Below are positions 6,713-15,679 of a stretch of 64,000 nucleotides of DNA, piece by piece. The notes beneath the pieces are model-generated. The model was not told the origin of the DNA. It worked only from the letters and a program-made list of their open reading frames with translations, and ran no database searches. A program made the position numbers and the translations under genes. How positions within the stretch are numbered: position 1 is the first letter of the stretch; every line of letters starts with the position of its first letter. The DNA is from a virus. The stretch lies in IMG/VR virus record IMGVR_UViG_3300022752_000030, positions 1 to 64,000 of that record; one strand, given 5' to 3'.

Positions 6713-8506
6713 TTAGCCTTCACAGGCTATACAGTCATTGCCCTGTGCAATTTGTGCCATATCAAGTTCTTTAATTACTTGCCTTTCAATTTTTTTGGAA
6801 ACTTTATCTGCTTTTCCAATTTTTTCCGATCTGCAATAATAAAGAGTTTTAAGTCCTTTTTTCCATGCCATAAAATGAATAGCGTGTATGTATTTAATAT
6901 TCGAATCTGGTCTAAAAAATAGATTTAGGGATTGTGATTGATCGATATATTGTTGTCTATCAGCAGCCAAATCAATTACCCATCTTTGGTCAATTTCCAT
7001 TGAAGTTTTAAATACTGCTTTTGTATTATCGTCCATCCATGTTAAATGTTGTACAGAACCATCATTTGCAATAATAGAAGACCAAACTTCATCGTACCAT
7101 CCAGATTCTTGAGATTCTGCTTTTTTCTTAATGATTAAATCTAACCAACGATTTTTGTTTAAGAAAGATCCTGATAAAGTGTCTTGACGGTAAGCGTTAG
7201 CACGATAAGGCTCAATACTAGGAGAAGTATTTCCCATAATGATAGATGAAGAAGCATTTGGAGCAATAGCCATAACGTGACTGAACCTGCGGCCAGTGCC
7301 AACAGCATCAGGAGCTTCACCTCTTTCTTTACCCAATTCAAAATTTGCATTATCTAATCCTTGTTTGATGCGTTTAAAAATTTGATTGTTGGTAACTTTT
7401 GCCATAACTCCTTCAAAAGAAATTCCATTTTTCTGAAGGTAAGCATGAAAGCCTAACGCACCGATGCCAATCGAACGTTCTCTTTGAGCACTATACTTTG
7501 CTCTAGAGATAACATCAGGAGCATTATCGATAAAATATTGCAACACATTGTCTAACATTTCTGCAACATCACGCAAAAATAATTCGTTATCTTTCCACTC
7601 ATCATATGTTTCTAAATTCAAACTGGATAAACAACATACAGCTGTTCTTTCTTCATTTGTCGGAAGAATAATTTCTGAACAGAGATTCGATTGATTAATT
7701 CTCAATCCTTTACTTTTTAACCACTCTGGCATTGATTCATTACTTGTGTCGATATAATGAATATAGGGTTCTCCTGTATGCATACGCAATTCCAAAATCA
7801 TTTGCCATAGCATTTTTGCAGAAACAGTTTCTCTTATTTCTTTAGAGTTCGGATCAATTAAATCCCAAGAATCATCTGCGTTTGGATCTAACATACACTT
7901 TTCAATAATTTGCATAAAATTATCGGTGATGTTAATGCCGTGATGTAGATTCAGGCAGCGCACATTTGGGTCTCCCGTTGGCTTACGCATTTCCAAGAAA
8001 GAGATAATATCTGGATGAGAGATATCTAGATATGCAGCGTAACTGCCTCTGCGTGTACGACCTTGTCGATATGCAAGTGATGATGCATCATAAATTTTTA
8101 GATGCGGCATTACTCCTGTAGATTTATCATCTGCGCTGCGTATACCAAAACCAATACCAACGCCACCGCCAAGCATAGAAAGCCAATTGGTTTCGGATAG
8201 ATTATCGACTAATCCTCCAGCAGTATCTTCGATATAGTTGAGAAAACATGATATAGGCATACCACGCTTACTACGACCAAAAGAGAGAATGGGAGTGCTA
8301 TAAGATAACCAATGATTACTAGAATATTCGTAAAGTCTTTGTGCGTGTTCTTTGTTTGTTCCGAACGATTTTGATACATATGCAAACCTGTGTTGTGGAG
8401 AAGTTTCGTCTTCTCTCATATAACTTTCTTTTAATCTTAAAATTCCGTGCTCGTCAAAAAGCTTGTCTCTCTCCAAATCAATTTGGATTCCCAGATATTC
8501 ATGCAT
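6713..8506 (-). CDS. nrdA: ribonucleotide reductase class I, alpha subunit (no ATP-cone)
   Basis: 597 residues from the ATG at 8506, chosen for AAGG upstream; an ATG at 8545 is an alternative. Catalytic features: the ISCFLNY cysteine, the NLCSEI Asn-Cys-Glu triad, the CCLSSLNL cysteine, the TLYYC radical-transfer tyrosines near the end and a C-terminal CIAC redox pair. The protein begins close to the barrel and lacks the N-terminal ATP-cone of T4/E. coli NrdA (about 750 residues), so allosteric dATP inhibition may be absent. Forms the operon with thioredoxin and nrdB. Confidence 0.93.
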   Translation of the reverse strand: MHEYLGIQIDLERDKLFDEHGILRLKESYMREDETSPQHRFAYVSKSFGTNKEHAQRLYEYSSNHWLSYSTPILSFGRSKRGMPISCFLNYIEDTAGGLVDNLSETNWLSMLGGGVGIGFGIRSADDKSTGVMPHLKIYDASSLAYRQGRTRRGSYAAYLDISHPDIISFLEMRKPTGDPNVRCLNLHHGINITDNFMQIIEKCMLDPNADDSWDLIDPNSKEIRETVSAKMLWQMILELRMHTGEPYIHYIDTSNESMPEWLKSKGLRINQSNLCSEIILPTNEERTAVCCLSSLNLETYDEWKDNELFLRDVAEMLDNVLQYFIDNAPDVISRAKYSAQRERSIGIGALGFHAYLQKNGISFEGVMAKVTNNQIFKRIKQGLDNANFELGKERGEAPDAVGTGRRFSHVMAIAPNASSSIIMGNTSPSIEPYRANAYRQDTLSGSFLNKNRWLDLIIKKKAESQESGWYDEVWSSIIANDGSVQHLTWMDDNTKAVFKTSMEIDQRWVIDLAADRQQYIDQSQSLNLFFRPDSNIKYIHAIHFMAWKKGLKTLYYCRSEKIGKADKVSKKIERQVIKELDMAQIAQGNDCIACEG

Positions 8507-8612
8507 ATTTTTTGCCTTATTAAATTTAACGTAATAACCATTCACTTAAAAAAACTAACCTAATCGCATCAGCGCAGGCAACAGTTAATTTTTTTGGTGA
8601 TCTTTTATTTTT

Positions 8613-9086
8613 CTAATCGGTATTCCCGTAATTCCAAATTTCATTTTTATATTCTTCTGACCAATAATCATAATATTTTGTTTTCTTTAGTTTTTCTCTC
8701 GCATCAATTAATTTATCTTTTGGTTGAGCTAGTATTACAGGAAACTTTTGGTTACCAGTATTCAAACCATTTATAAATCCAGGATCGTCCGGATGATCTT
8801 TTAAGAAAATTACATTCTCCATTTTTTTCTGGAGTTTTTTTATTATACGCAATAAATCATCATTTGTCAAATTTTTTTCATTATTGAAAAATATAACAAT
8901 CTCATAGTCTTGTAGTGTTTCAATATATCTCATTATATAGGTTTCTGGTTCATATTGACCGATGTATGACCAGAACACTTTTTTGTCCTCTAAGGCCTTC
9001 TTTGCAAACGGACAAATCGAAAATCCTCCAAGTTCATTTCTTTTTTCGGATATTCTATTGACCCATTCAATTATATTTTTTTCCAA
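8613..9086 (-). CDS. hypothetical protein with CPFA motif
   Basis: 157 residues. N-terminal WVNR...GGFSICPFAKKAL resembles the W-x-CPFAK start of DUF1415-like proteins; the C-terminal half contains DHPDDPGFINGLNTG and PVILAQPK. Similar proteins occur in aquatic T4-like phages near primase. The start overlaps the primase gene by 16 bases. No biochemical role can be assigned. Confidence 0.6.
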   Translation of the reverse strand: MEKNIIEWVNRISEKRNELGGFSICPFAKKALEDKKVFWSYIGQYEPETYIMRYIETLQDYEIVIFFNNEKNLTNDDLLRIIKKLQKKMENVIFLKDHPDDPGFINGLNTGNQKFPVILAQPKDKLIDAREKLKKTKYYDYWSEEYKNEIWNYGNTD

Positions 9087-10084
9087 TTAATAAACTCCAT
9101 TTTGGCTCTCAGATTCACAAAGGTATTTTTACTTATAATATCTTGTATTTCTTCCTGTGAAAATCCGTCCAACAACATGTCGTTAATATCTTTACTGTCA
9201 ATCATTTCTGGCCAGATTACAACATTGTAATGTTCTTCAATTGATTTTTCAATTTGTTTACAAATATCTTTATTTCGAGGTTCGTTGTCATAAACAAGAA
9301 CAACTTTGGATTTATCTAAAATTTTTGTAATTGATGATAAATTAGAATCAGCTGTTGCCACCGCATTTTCCAAGAACATGGAGTCTATAGGCCCTTCAAC
9401 AACATAAATTAATTCGTCCTGGTTGATCCTATCGAGACCAAAAACTTTATAATCATCCGAATTCAACTTAACTGTGATATATCTTAGTTTGGATTCACCA
9501 AGAGATCGACCTTGAAATGCTATTAGATTTTTTTCTTGATCATAAAATGGAATAACTAATCTCGGATCATTTTCTTTTAAGCCTTCTTTTTCCAGACCCA
9601 GTTCTTCAACAAATTTTTTAAAGTCTTCAGCATAATATAAGTCTGAATAAAATTTTTCAGGTATTCTTCTAGAAGAAACATAAACTTTTGCATAATGTTC
9701 TTCTGGCAAAGAAGAAATGGAAGGTATCGTTAAACTTTTTTTAAACTTTGGTGTTACAGTTTTGAATTCTTCAAAATCTGGTTTTTTATAGTTGTTGTTT
9801 CCAGTCTCTCCGTTTTTATATCTCTCAAGTGAATATTCTTTCACAAGAGAAGGATCAACTTTATCTAGGAAATTATAGAAGGACGTAGATGCACCACAGT
9901 TGTGGCACATATAGAAGTAATCGTTCTTTTTACGATAAACGTAACCACGTGCTTTGGTTTTGTGTTTTTGGGAATCGCCACAAAGAGGACATCTAAAATT
10001 ATAAAGATCGTCTTTTTTTTGTGTGAATTTTTGAAGTTTTGGTGAAACTCTTAATAGAAAAGATCGGTCAATGAAAACACTCAT
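9071..10084 (-). CDS. 61: DNA primase (gp61)
   Basis: 337 residues (T4 gp61 is 342). N-terminal zinc-binding domain with C32/C35 (CPLC) and C60/C63 (CHNC); TOPRIM domain with VVEGPIDSMF (catalytic Glu) and VLVYDNEPRNKD (acidic pair). It makes the RNA primers for lagging-strand synthesis with the gp41 helicase, encoded 24 kb away in this window. The last 16 bases overlap the next gene. Confidence 0.92.
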   Translation of the reverse strand: MSVFIDRSFLLRVSPKLQKFTQKKDDLYNFRCPLCGDSQKHKTKARGYVYRKKNDYFYMCHNCGASTSFYNFLDKVDPSLVKEYSLERYKNGETGNNNYKKPDFEEFKTVTPKFKKSLTIPSISSLPEEHYAKVYVSSRRIPEKFYSDLYYAEDFKKFVEELGLEKEGLKENDPRLVIPFYDQEKNLIAFQGRSLGESKLRYITVKLNSDDYKVFGLDRINQDELIYVVEGPIDSMFLENAVATADSNLSSITKILDKSKVVLVYDNEPRNKDICKQIEKSIEEHYNVVIWPEMIDSKDINDMLLDGFSQEEIQDIISKNTFVNLRAKMEFINWKKI

Positions 10085-10101
10085 TACAAAGGAAATAAAA
10101 A

Positions 10102-10521
10102 TTAGTTCATCAGCCTTGAAATTGTATCAAATTTAATATGAGAAATCAACCATGAAGCAACAATTATACCACCCGCAACCATCCATTTCCATTTCAATAT
10201 CTCATCGAAAGATTCTTTTTCTTTCTTGTTGTGTTCAGACATTTCTTTGCGGAGAGCTTTTAACTCATCCAAAAGTCTCAACTCGGAAATTTGTAGTTTA
10301 TCCAAGACCGTATCGATACGGTCATGGATTTCTTTAATGTCAGCTTCAGTTTCTATTCTTCTGCGATCCATGTCCGTATATACTTTAGCTATGTGTCGGT
10401 CGTGTTGATCCACCAATTTCTCGATTACTTTGTCCATTTTATCACAAAGTAAGCAAAGAGTGTTGACTTGTTGTTTTAACACACCAACATCCACTTGTAT
10501 ATTAACGTTATCTTCAGCCAT
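10102..10521 (-). CDS. coiled-coil protein with C-terminal membrane anchor
   Basis: 139 residues. Long amphipathic coiled coil (about residues 10-105, repeated Arg/Glu/Asp heptads) followed by one transmembrane segment (MVAGGIIVASWLISHI) near the C-terminus. This is a tail-anchored layout. It heads the block of membrane and secreted proteins that surrounds the lysis genes, so a role at the inner membrane late in infection is plausible. No named family recognised. The stop shares its last base with the next gene. Confidence 0.6.
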   Translation of the reverse strand: MAEDNVNIQVDVGVLKQQVNTLCLLCDKMDKVIEKLVDQHDRHIAKVYTDMDRRRIETEADIKEIHDRIDTVLDKLQISELRLLDELKALRKEMSEHNKKEKESFDEILKWKWMVAGGIIVASWLISHIKFDTISRLMN

Positions 10522-10718
10522 TATTTTTTCTTTTCTGGTACAGGAGTACCTTCCAATTTCTTATGAACTTTAATTGTTTTACACTTTTGTTTTTCTTTAC
10601 CCGATTTAGGATCTTTTACGGTTTCACAAACTTCTTTAGTTTGCGCTTCTGCGTGTACTAAATTATTTAGTGAAAACAAACCTACTGCAATTATAGTTGT
10701 TAATATTAATTTTTTCAT
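10521..10718 (-). CDS. small secreted protein with signal peptide
   Basis: 65 residues starting MKKLILTTIIAVGLFSL at 10718, chosen for the AGGA site upstream. Signal peptide with likely cleavage near VHA-EAQ. The mature part is about 43 residues with two cysteines (EVCETV, KQKCKT) and a Lys/Pro-rich tail. It lies just after the secreted nuclease in the same direction, so both would reach the periplasm. Confidence 0.65.
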   Translation of the reverse strand: MKKLILTTIIAVGLFSLNNLVHAEAQTKEVCETVKDPKSGKEKQKCKTIKVHKKLEGTPVPEKKK

Positions 10719-10719
10719 T

Positions 10720-11538
10720 TCAATCCTCCGATGAATTATTTCCACACTTTGTTCTTTTTGCTTGAGTTAATTTGCCATAATCAACCACCCATTCTTGTCC
10801 TGGTTGAATTTCCTTAGCATTTTTAGGAAAAGAAAATTTCACACCAGACAATTCTTGTATCTGTGATATCGGCAATCGAAATTTTGTTAGGTCGTTTCCT
10901 AGATTTGGATAAGGAGGCGTATGAGGAAATAACCAACCAGCAGACATGCCTGTTGTATTATCTATTACAATTTTATAAAATGCATGAGGTACGACAACTC
11001 CGTTACCAATTTTTTTATCTTGCGAATTATAAACTCCACCAACATATATTGTAAATGGTCTATTTAATTGCACAGACCAACCACGAATAGAAGTTTCAAG
11101 TAATTTCCATATTCCTCGATTAAGACTTCCTGCTTGTGGACTCATATTTGTCATAAGAAATGATTCATATTCAACTTGTTGGTCCCAACTCAAATCACCA
11201 TCCGGTGCCATATGACCCTTATCATATCCTGTTCCTGAATAATCTTGTGGAGTAGCACCACCAACAATTGATTGATCAGTAGCAAATGCATTGGTTCGAA
11301 CAACACATCCCAATGCATTTTGTGGCACTAACGTATATGTCACAAATTTTGGTATCTTTGATACTGCATCATAACCAACCAAATATGCTTGGCGACAAAT
11401 TGCTGACGCTCCACTTGTTTGTGGAAATCCATAAGGACTGTGTACTTGACAAGCCTGTAATTGTTCAGGCTGTCTTTGCGTCCAACCAAAGCATATTGTA
11501 GAAAATATTAAAGATACTATGAATAATGTTTTTTTCAT
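10720..11538 (-). CDS. secreted DNA/RNA non-specific endonuclease (NUC1/Serratia type)
   Basis: 272 residues starting MKKTLFIVSLIFSTICFGW (Sec signal peptide). The beta-beta-alpha-metal nuclease motif is present: GYDKGHMAPDGD (the DRGH motif as DKGH, with catalytic His), then TNMSPQAGSLNRGIW with the metal-binding Asn. Cysteines in the mature part suggest export to an oxidising compartment. It is embedded in the lysis region next to the holin. Possible roles are degrading DNA in the periplasm (exclusion of other phages) or released host DNA at lysis. No strong SD; the ATG lies next to the holin stop, so coupling is likely. Confidence 0.85.
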   Translation of the reverse strand: MKKTLFIVSLIFSTICFGWTQRQPEQLQACQVHSPYGFPQTSGASAICRQAYLVGYDAVSKIPKFVTYTLVPQNALGCVVRTNAFATDQSIVGGATPQDYSGTGYDKGHMAPDGDLSWDQQVEYESFLMTNMSPQAGSLNRGIWKLLETSIRGWSVQLNRPFTIYVGGVYNSQDKKIGNGVVVPHAFYKIVIDNTTGMSAGWLFPHTPPYPNLGNDLTKFRLPISQIQELSGVKFSFPKNAKEIQPGQEWVVDYGKLTQAKRTKCGNNSSED

Positions 11539-11539
11539 T

Positions 11540-11980
11540 TTAAATTGCTGGTTGTTGTACTTGTGGTGGTGCAGCTTTTCCACCAAAACCTGTCATGACT
11601 TGTGGTGGCGTAGAATCAAATGCATTTTGTGTATTTAGTGGTGTGCTACCAAAACTATTTGGTGTTGCTGGTAGAGGTGCAGAAACAACTTGCGGTGTAA
11701 CAGGAGTTGGAGTGTTTACTGCTGCACCTGCAATTTTTTCTTGTGTTCGACCAAAAGCAGCAATACCCAAAACAGCACCCATTGCCACGTGGAATAAACC
11801 AGCGCCTTGTAGTGTTAATGGTTGCCATTGTGATACCGGTTGATTTGTTAGAGTTTGTAATATACTCCACAAAATAGGAAATATTCCCATATCTAAAGTA
11901 CAAATTCCCATATACATCCAACCCATTGCTGGACGCCACTTCTTTTGCATCCAATCCTCTTGCGTTTTAACTTCAGACAT
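11540..11980 (-). CDS. holin, 3TM type (GTA-holin-like)
   Basis: 146 residues. The first part, KKWRPAMGWMYMG followed by a segment to ILWSIL and a second hydrophobic stretch (LFHVAMGAVLGIAAFG), follows the W-RP-GW pattern of the 3TM holin family described in gene transfer agents and phages. The C-terminal 55 residues are Pro/Gln/Thr-rich and disordered. The holin would permeabilise the inner membrane and time lysis with the GH19 endolysin 4 kb upstream in transcription. Confidence 0.72.
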   Translation of the reverse strand: MSEVKTQEDWMQKKWRPAMGWMYMGICTLDMGIFPILWSILQTLTNQPVSQWQPLTLQGAGLFHVAMGAVLGIAAFGRTQEKIAGAAVNTPTPVTPQVVSAPLPATPNSFGSTPLNTQNAFDSTPPQVMTGFGGKAAPPQVQQPAI

Positions 11981-11990
11981 TTTATTTCCT

Positions 11991-12539
11991 TTATAATGTT
12001 ATAGGTAACCACAACCAAATTGCTTGAGACATTAATAATGCACCAATCGATCCAACAAATAAACTTGCATGATATAATCTATTATTTACAGCCAAGATAC
12101 TAGCTGTTAACAACACAATTGCAATTTGAAATAAACTTCCAGCATATGTATACCAAGGACTACGTGATTTCGCAACAGACCTTTCACTTTCCAATTTTCG
12201 AGCTTTAGCCATTAATTCTTTTTTACCCTCACCGGTTTCAGGTTCAGAATCATATCTTTGAATTTTTGCTTTTAAGTCTAATGCTTTTTTTGTATCGTTT
12301 GCACGAACAGCATCATCGTAAGCCATTTCAGCTAATGTACCTTTGATACTTTTAGCTTGGTAAAAAGCCCAAGTATTATTAGCTTCAATGGTATTGTTTA
12401 ACACTTTACTCGAATTACTTCCACCCATCAACGTATTGATTGCAAGTAGAGCAGCAAGAACAGTAATTACCCATCCTGCTTTATCTTTGATAAGTGCTTC
12501 TCTCTCTGAACGAGACAATGGTTTTTTTATTTCACTCAT
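11991..12539 (-). CDS. DUF4337-like membrane protein
   Basis: 182 residues from the ATG at 12539, chosen for AAAGGA upstream. One membrane segment near residues 22-40 (WVITVLAALLAINTL), a charged helical middle including NNTWAFYQAKSIKG, and two C-terminal membrane segments. The NxxNTWxxYQAKxIK pattern is that of the DUF4337 family. It sits between holin and a small TM protein, so a late membrane role is possible. The start overlaps the end of the 52-aa gene upstream. Confidence 0.65.
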   Translation of the reverse strand: MSEIKKPLSRSEREALIKDKAGWVITVLAALLAINTLMGGSNSSKVLNNTIEANNTWAFYQAKSIKGTLAEMAYDDAVRANDTKKALDLKAKIQRYDSEPETGEGKKELMAKARKLESERSVAKSRSPWYTYAGSLFQIAIVLLTASILAVNNRLYHASLFVGSIGALLMSQAIWLWLPITL

Positions 12540-12690
12540 TTTTTTCCTTTTGAATAATTTCATCTTTATGTTTAACAATCTCAACTTTAGGCTTTTGAAA
12601 ATTCTTATCTATTTCGCCTGTAATTTTACTTGCACTCCACCATCCAATGGCTGTAAAGAATCCGATAAGAAAAGCAACTGAAACATCCAT
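12532..12690 (-). CDS. small single-TM protein, 52 aa
   Basis: Begins MDVSVAFLIGFFTAIGWWSA (membrane segment) followed by a basic/acidic cytoplasmic or periplasmic tail ending KEKNE. It fills the gap between the coiled-coil protein and the DUF4337-like gene: ATG one base after the upstream stop and TGA overlapping the downstream ATG. This packing supports a real gene. The architecture is that of a small spanin-like or holin-accessory protein, without further proof. Confidence 0.55.
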   Translation of the reverse strand: MDVSVAFLIGFFTAIGWWSASKITGEIDKNFQKPKVEIVKHKDEIIQKEKNE

Positions 12691-12691
12691 T

Positions 12692-13291
12692 TTATTTTGC
12701 TAATGGATTATCCATTGCCTTTTGAATTTTAGTATCAACTTCTTTTTTCAATTGTTCAACTTCACGACCAATTTCTCTACGTGCTTGATTCATTTCAGTA
12801 TTAATTTCTTTACGTGTTTTTTCCATTTCATTACGAATGTTCGCAGCTTCTGTTCTTGCTTTTTCCAAATCCTCACGAACATCTTTACGCATACCACGCA
12901 TTTCGGATTCAGTTTCACGTTGAGCTTGTTTAACACTACGCTCAATTTGTTCTGTAACAGATTCGTTGCGGCGAATATCACCCTTTAAATCATTTTTGAT
13001 ATCACGCGTATAGTCTGTTGTTTTTGCAGAATTTTCTTCAATCACAGCCAAGCGTTTATCAAACTCACTTAAATCTGGTGCGACATATTTTTGAATCTTA
13101 GCTTTCATGCTCATATAATCTTGATAAAACTCAAATGCACCCCACAATGTACCACCAAGTGCTGACAATAAAGGAATTGCCATAGCAATCATTGTGTTAT
13201 TTAATTTGAGCTTAAATCCACCAAGAGAAACTTCATAAGATTCTTTCTTAGGTGTATTTTCTACGATGTTTTCTAATTTATTTTCCGACAT
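12692..13291 (-). CDS. membrane-anchored coiled-coil protein
   Basis: 199 residues. A membrane segment near residues 34-52 (MIAMAIPLLSALGGTLWGAF) is followed by about 130 residues of nearly uninterrupted coiled coil rich in Arg, Glu, Lys and Asn. The C-terminal ladder of NRE/MEKTRKE-like repeats looks like a rod. Such proteins can act as spacers or tethers across the periplasm. No family recognised. Confidence 0.6.
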   Translation of the reverse strand: MSENKLENIVENTPKKESYEVSLGGFKLKLNNTMIAMAIPLLSALGGTLWGAFEFYQDYMSMKAKIQKYVAPDLSEFDKRLAVIEENSAKTTDYTRDIKNDLKGDIRRNESVTEQIERSVKQAQRETESEMRGMRKDVREDLEKARTEAANIRNEMEKTRKEINTEMNQARREIGREVEQLKKEVDTKIQKAMDNPLAK

Positions 13292-15085
13292 TTATTTCCC
13301 CTTGTTGTATTGTGAATCTACCATTTCGGCATGTAATCTATCTGTTGGTCCAAATAGTCCTCTACCTAATCTCACATTATCAACATTTTGTTGTTTATCA
13401 TAAACCGAATATTCTTTATACATAACTCCACCAGGTAAAAAACTTCTAGCATAATTATCGAATCCCGGTGTATATCCCATTGCTTGAATTACTACATTTT
13501 GTACCGCAACTTGTTGTTCCATACTCTCAGCTTTACCCATTTCATTTGCTGAGTTTTTACCTTTCTGTGCAGCTTCTGCTCTTGCAGTCTCCATTCTTCT
13601 TTCAGCTAATTCCTGTCTTGCTGTTTTTGGTTGTTCTTTTTTATCTTGTTGATTATTAGCAGTTTGACTTTGTTGGTTGTTTGTATCTTTTTTGTCTTCA
13701 ACTTTTTGTTCTTGACGTTGTGTATTTGTGTTAGCTAATTGTTGTGTTTGTGGAGGTTGAGGAGCAATATTAACAGGAGCAACAGGGTTGTTAGGTGTAA
13801 CTGATGTTGTTCTGGATGCAATTGCGTTATCGATTGTGGTATTTCCTGTCGTTGACACTCCAGTTGATACCGTACCATCATTGTTAACTGTAGTTGAAGC
13901 CGTGGCTGTTGAAACTATAGTATTTACTGGATCGTTTGCTCTTGTCGCCGCAGTAGATGAAAGTGAAGAATTTACCGCAGTTGTTACTGAAGAATTCAAA
14001 GGAACCAAATATTTTATGGCATATGCTGTGGAATATCCTGAACACTCTTTGCTGTACAAAGAATCTTTTAGACACTGATCATTTAAATAGGCTTGTGCAT
14101 AACCCGGACAATCAGTTGCATATAATGGATTTAAACTACATTGTTGTGCTTTATAAGCAGCACCATAACCGTTGCATGTTGTAGAATATAAAGGATTTAA
14201 TGAACATTGTTGATTTAAATATGCAGTTGCATAACCAGGACAAGATTCATTATATAACGTGTTTATACTACATTGTTGATTTAAATATGCTTGAGCGTAA
14301 CCAGGACATACTGGATTGTATAATGCACTTATTAAACATTGTTGTGTTGTATAGGCTGATACATAACCTGGACATGTCGGAGAAGATAATGGATTTATTA
14401 TACACATATCAACTACACCAACGCCGGTACTAAGTTGATTGAGTCCTGGCATGTTAATACCCGATCCACTATAATAATTTTGAGTAAATTCACCTTTCGA
14501 TGAATCGCCTATTGTACCAATAGTTACAGGATGTGCTGTTACTAAAGCACCTGCCCATCTCATATCAATACCACCAGTCGAATCAATTTTTAACTCAAAA
14601 CTGTTATTGTTTGATGTTCCATATTCTTGAACGCCATACCATCCATACGTCATTGTATTGTTTGTGCCTAATGTGTAATGATTTCTTCCTGCTGTTCCAC
14701 CAATCAAATCAGTCCAAAGAGGCATAATAGAATAGTTGTACTGCGGTCCTAGTGTCGTCACAGATAATGGCAATCCCTGACAACAAAAACTGCCATTAGA
14801 ACCTGAACGATTTGCACCAAACTGTACTGCACCATTACTGTACATTACGGAATCAGTAAATGATTGTCCATAAAATGGAAATAAAAAAGGCAGAGGTACA
14901 TTTGCCCAACCGTCGTCACCTAAGTTATACGCAGTTGCTGCTGGATTATTTTTTATTTCCTGTAATGGTTGAGGATTAGCCATTACACTCAGCGACAATG
15001 GACTGCCGGGTATAGGAAGTGAAATAATTTGTGCATTAACAATAGATGACACAAACAAAAAACATGCCAAAAATAATTTAGTCAT
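13292..15085 (-). CDS. secreted protein with NIDO-like domain and CxGY repeats
   Basis: 597 residues. Signal peptide (MTKLFLACFLFVSSIVNAQ). Residues about 60-230 resemble a nidogen-like extracellular domain (FLFPFYGQSF, MYSNGAVQFG). Residues 238-358 hold six tandem units of about 22 residues of the form CPGYAxAYLNQQCSxNxLY, giving regularly spaced cysteines. The C-terminal half is Thr/Ser-, then Gln/Lys/Glu-rich with coiled-coil character. Export and cysteine repeats suggest a surface or periplasmic structural protein, or a virion fibre; function unknown. Confidence 0.65.
   Translation of the reverse strand: MTKLFLACFLFVSSIVNAQIISLPIPGSPLSLSVMANPQPLQEIKNNPAATAYNLGDDGWANVPLPFLFPFYGQSFTDSVMYSNGAVQFGANRSGSNGSFCCQGLPLSVTTLGPQYNYSIMPLWTDLIGGTAGRNHYTLGTNNTMTYGWYGVQEYGTSNNNSFELKIDSTGGIDMRWAGALVTAHPVTIGTIGDSSKGEFTQNYYSGSGINMPGLNQLSTGVGVVDMCIINPLSSPTCPGYVSAYTTQQCLISALYNPVCPGYAQAYLNQQCSINTLYNESCPGYATAYLNQQCSLNPLYSTTCNGYGAAYKAQQCSLNPLYATDCPGYAQAYLNDQCLKDSLYSKECSGYSTAYAIKYLVPLNSSVTTAVNSSLSSTAATRANDPVNTIVSTATASTTVNNDGTVSTGVSTTGNTTIDNAIASRTTSVTPNNPVAPVNIAPQPPQTQQLANTNTQRQEQKVEDKKDTNNQQSQTANNQQDKKEQPKTARQELAERRMETARAEAAQKGKNSANEMGKAESMEQQVAVQNVVIQAMGYTPGFDNYARSFLPGGVMYKEYSVYDKQQNVDNVRLGRGLFGPTDRLHAEMVDSQYNKGK
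14012..14374 (-). repeat. six tandem cysteine repeats (CPGY...QQCS) in coding sequence
   Basis: Six units of about 66 bp encode CxGYxxAY...QxC blocks within the secreted protein. Two units share the peptide LNQQCS, indicating recent duplication; others have diverged (CNGYGAAYKAQQ, CSGYSTAYAIKY). Confidence 0.75.
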
Positions 15086-15088
15086 TTT

Positions 15089-15577
15089 TTATTTTTTCGT
15101 TGGCATACGATTAGGATTTTGTTCCCAAATTTCTTTTGCTTGTTCGCCGATTTTACCGTCGATAGGACATGGAGTTCCTGCCATCATCATTGCATCAAAC
15201 ACTCTACGATCTTGACACATAGTTGCAACAGCAGCAACTTTCATACCCATATCATAGAGAGTCTTGGAAAGTTTTAATCTTTCGCAATTCAAATCGACTG
15301 TTGTTGCACCAACAGAGATGCCGAAAATCTGTGTTTGAACTGCACCGGATGCTCCGACAATACACAAATCGTTGTTGATACTTGTGATTGTAGGTGCAAC
15401 TGCGGTCGGTGGAGGAGATTTTACGGTTGTCGTAGAAGTTGAATCGCTATAACTTCTAGAGGTTGAATCTGTTACGATTGGATCAGTAGCATACACATTG
15501 AAACAAGAAAAAAGTAAAATTCCTGTAACAATTTTTGACAATGCACCTACACTTTTTTTATTTGTATGATTTTTCAT
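15089..15577 (-). CDS. secreted hypothetical protein
   Basis: 162 residues. The N-terminus has a basic stretch then a hydrophobic core (IVTGILLFSCFNVYA), a likely signal peptide. A Ser/Thr-rich linker with TTTVKSPPPT leads to a domain with paired cysteines (NDLCIVG, LNCERL, TMCQDRR, GTPCPI). It sits upstream of the repeat protein with three bases between them. A CATAAATA late-type promoter is about 65 bp upstream. Probably periplasmic or virion-associated; not recognised further. Confidence 0.6.
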   Translation of the reverse strand: MKNHTNKKSVGALSKIVTGILLFSCFNVYATDPIVTDSTSRSYSDSTSTTTVKSPPPTAVAPTITSINNDLCIVGASGAVQTQIFGISVGATTVDLNCERLKLSKTLYDMGMKVAAVATMCQDRRVFDAMMMAGTPCPIDGKIGEQAKEIWEQNPNRMPTKK

Positions 15578-15640
15578 GTTGTTCCTTAATTAAGTTAAAT
15601 AACAAAATCACGAAAACAACACAAAACAATACTCAAATAT

Positions 15641-15648
15641 TATTTATG
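15641..15648 (-). promoter_or_regulatory. late promoter candidate CATAAATA
   Basis: Minus-strand CATAAATAATATT matches the T4 late promoter (TATAAATA plus downstream ATT) at 7 of 8 core bases. It lies in a non-coding gap about 65 bp upstream of the secreted protein gene and after the endolysin stop. Confidence 0.55.
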
Positions 15649-15679
15649 TTTTATCTTTATTAAATTTTTATGAACACAT

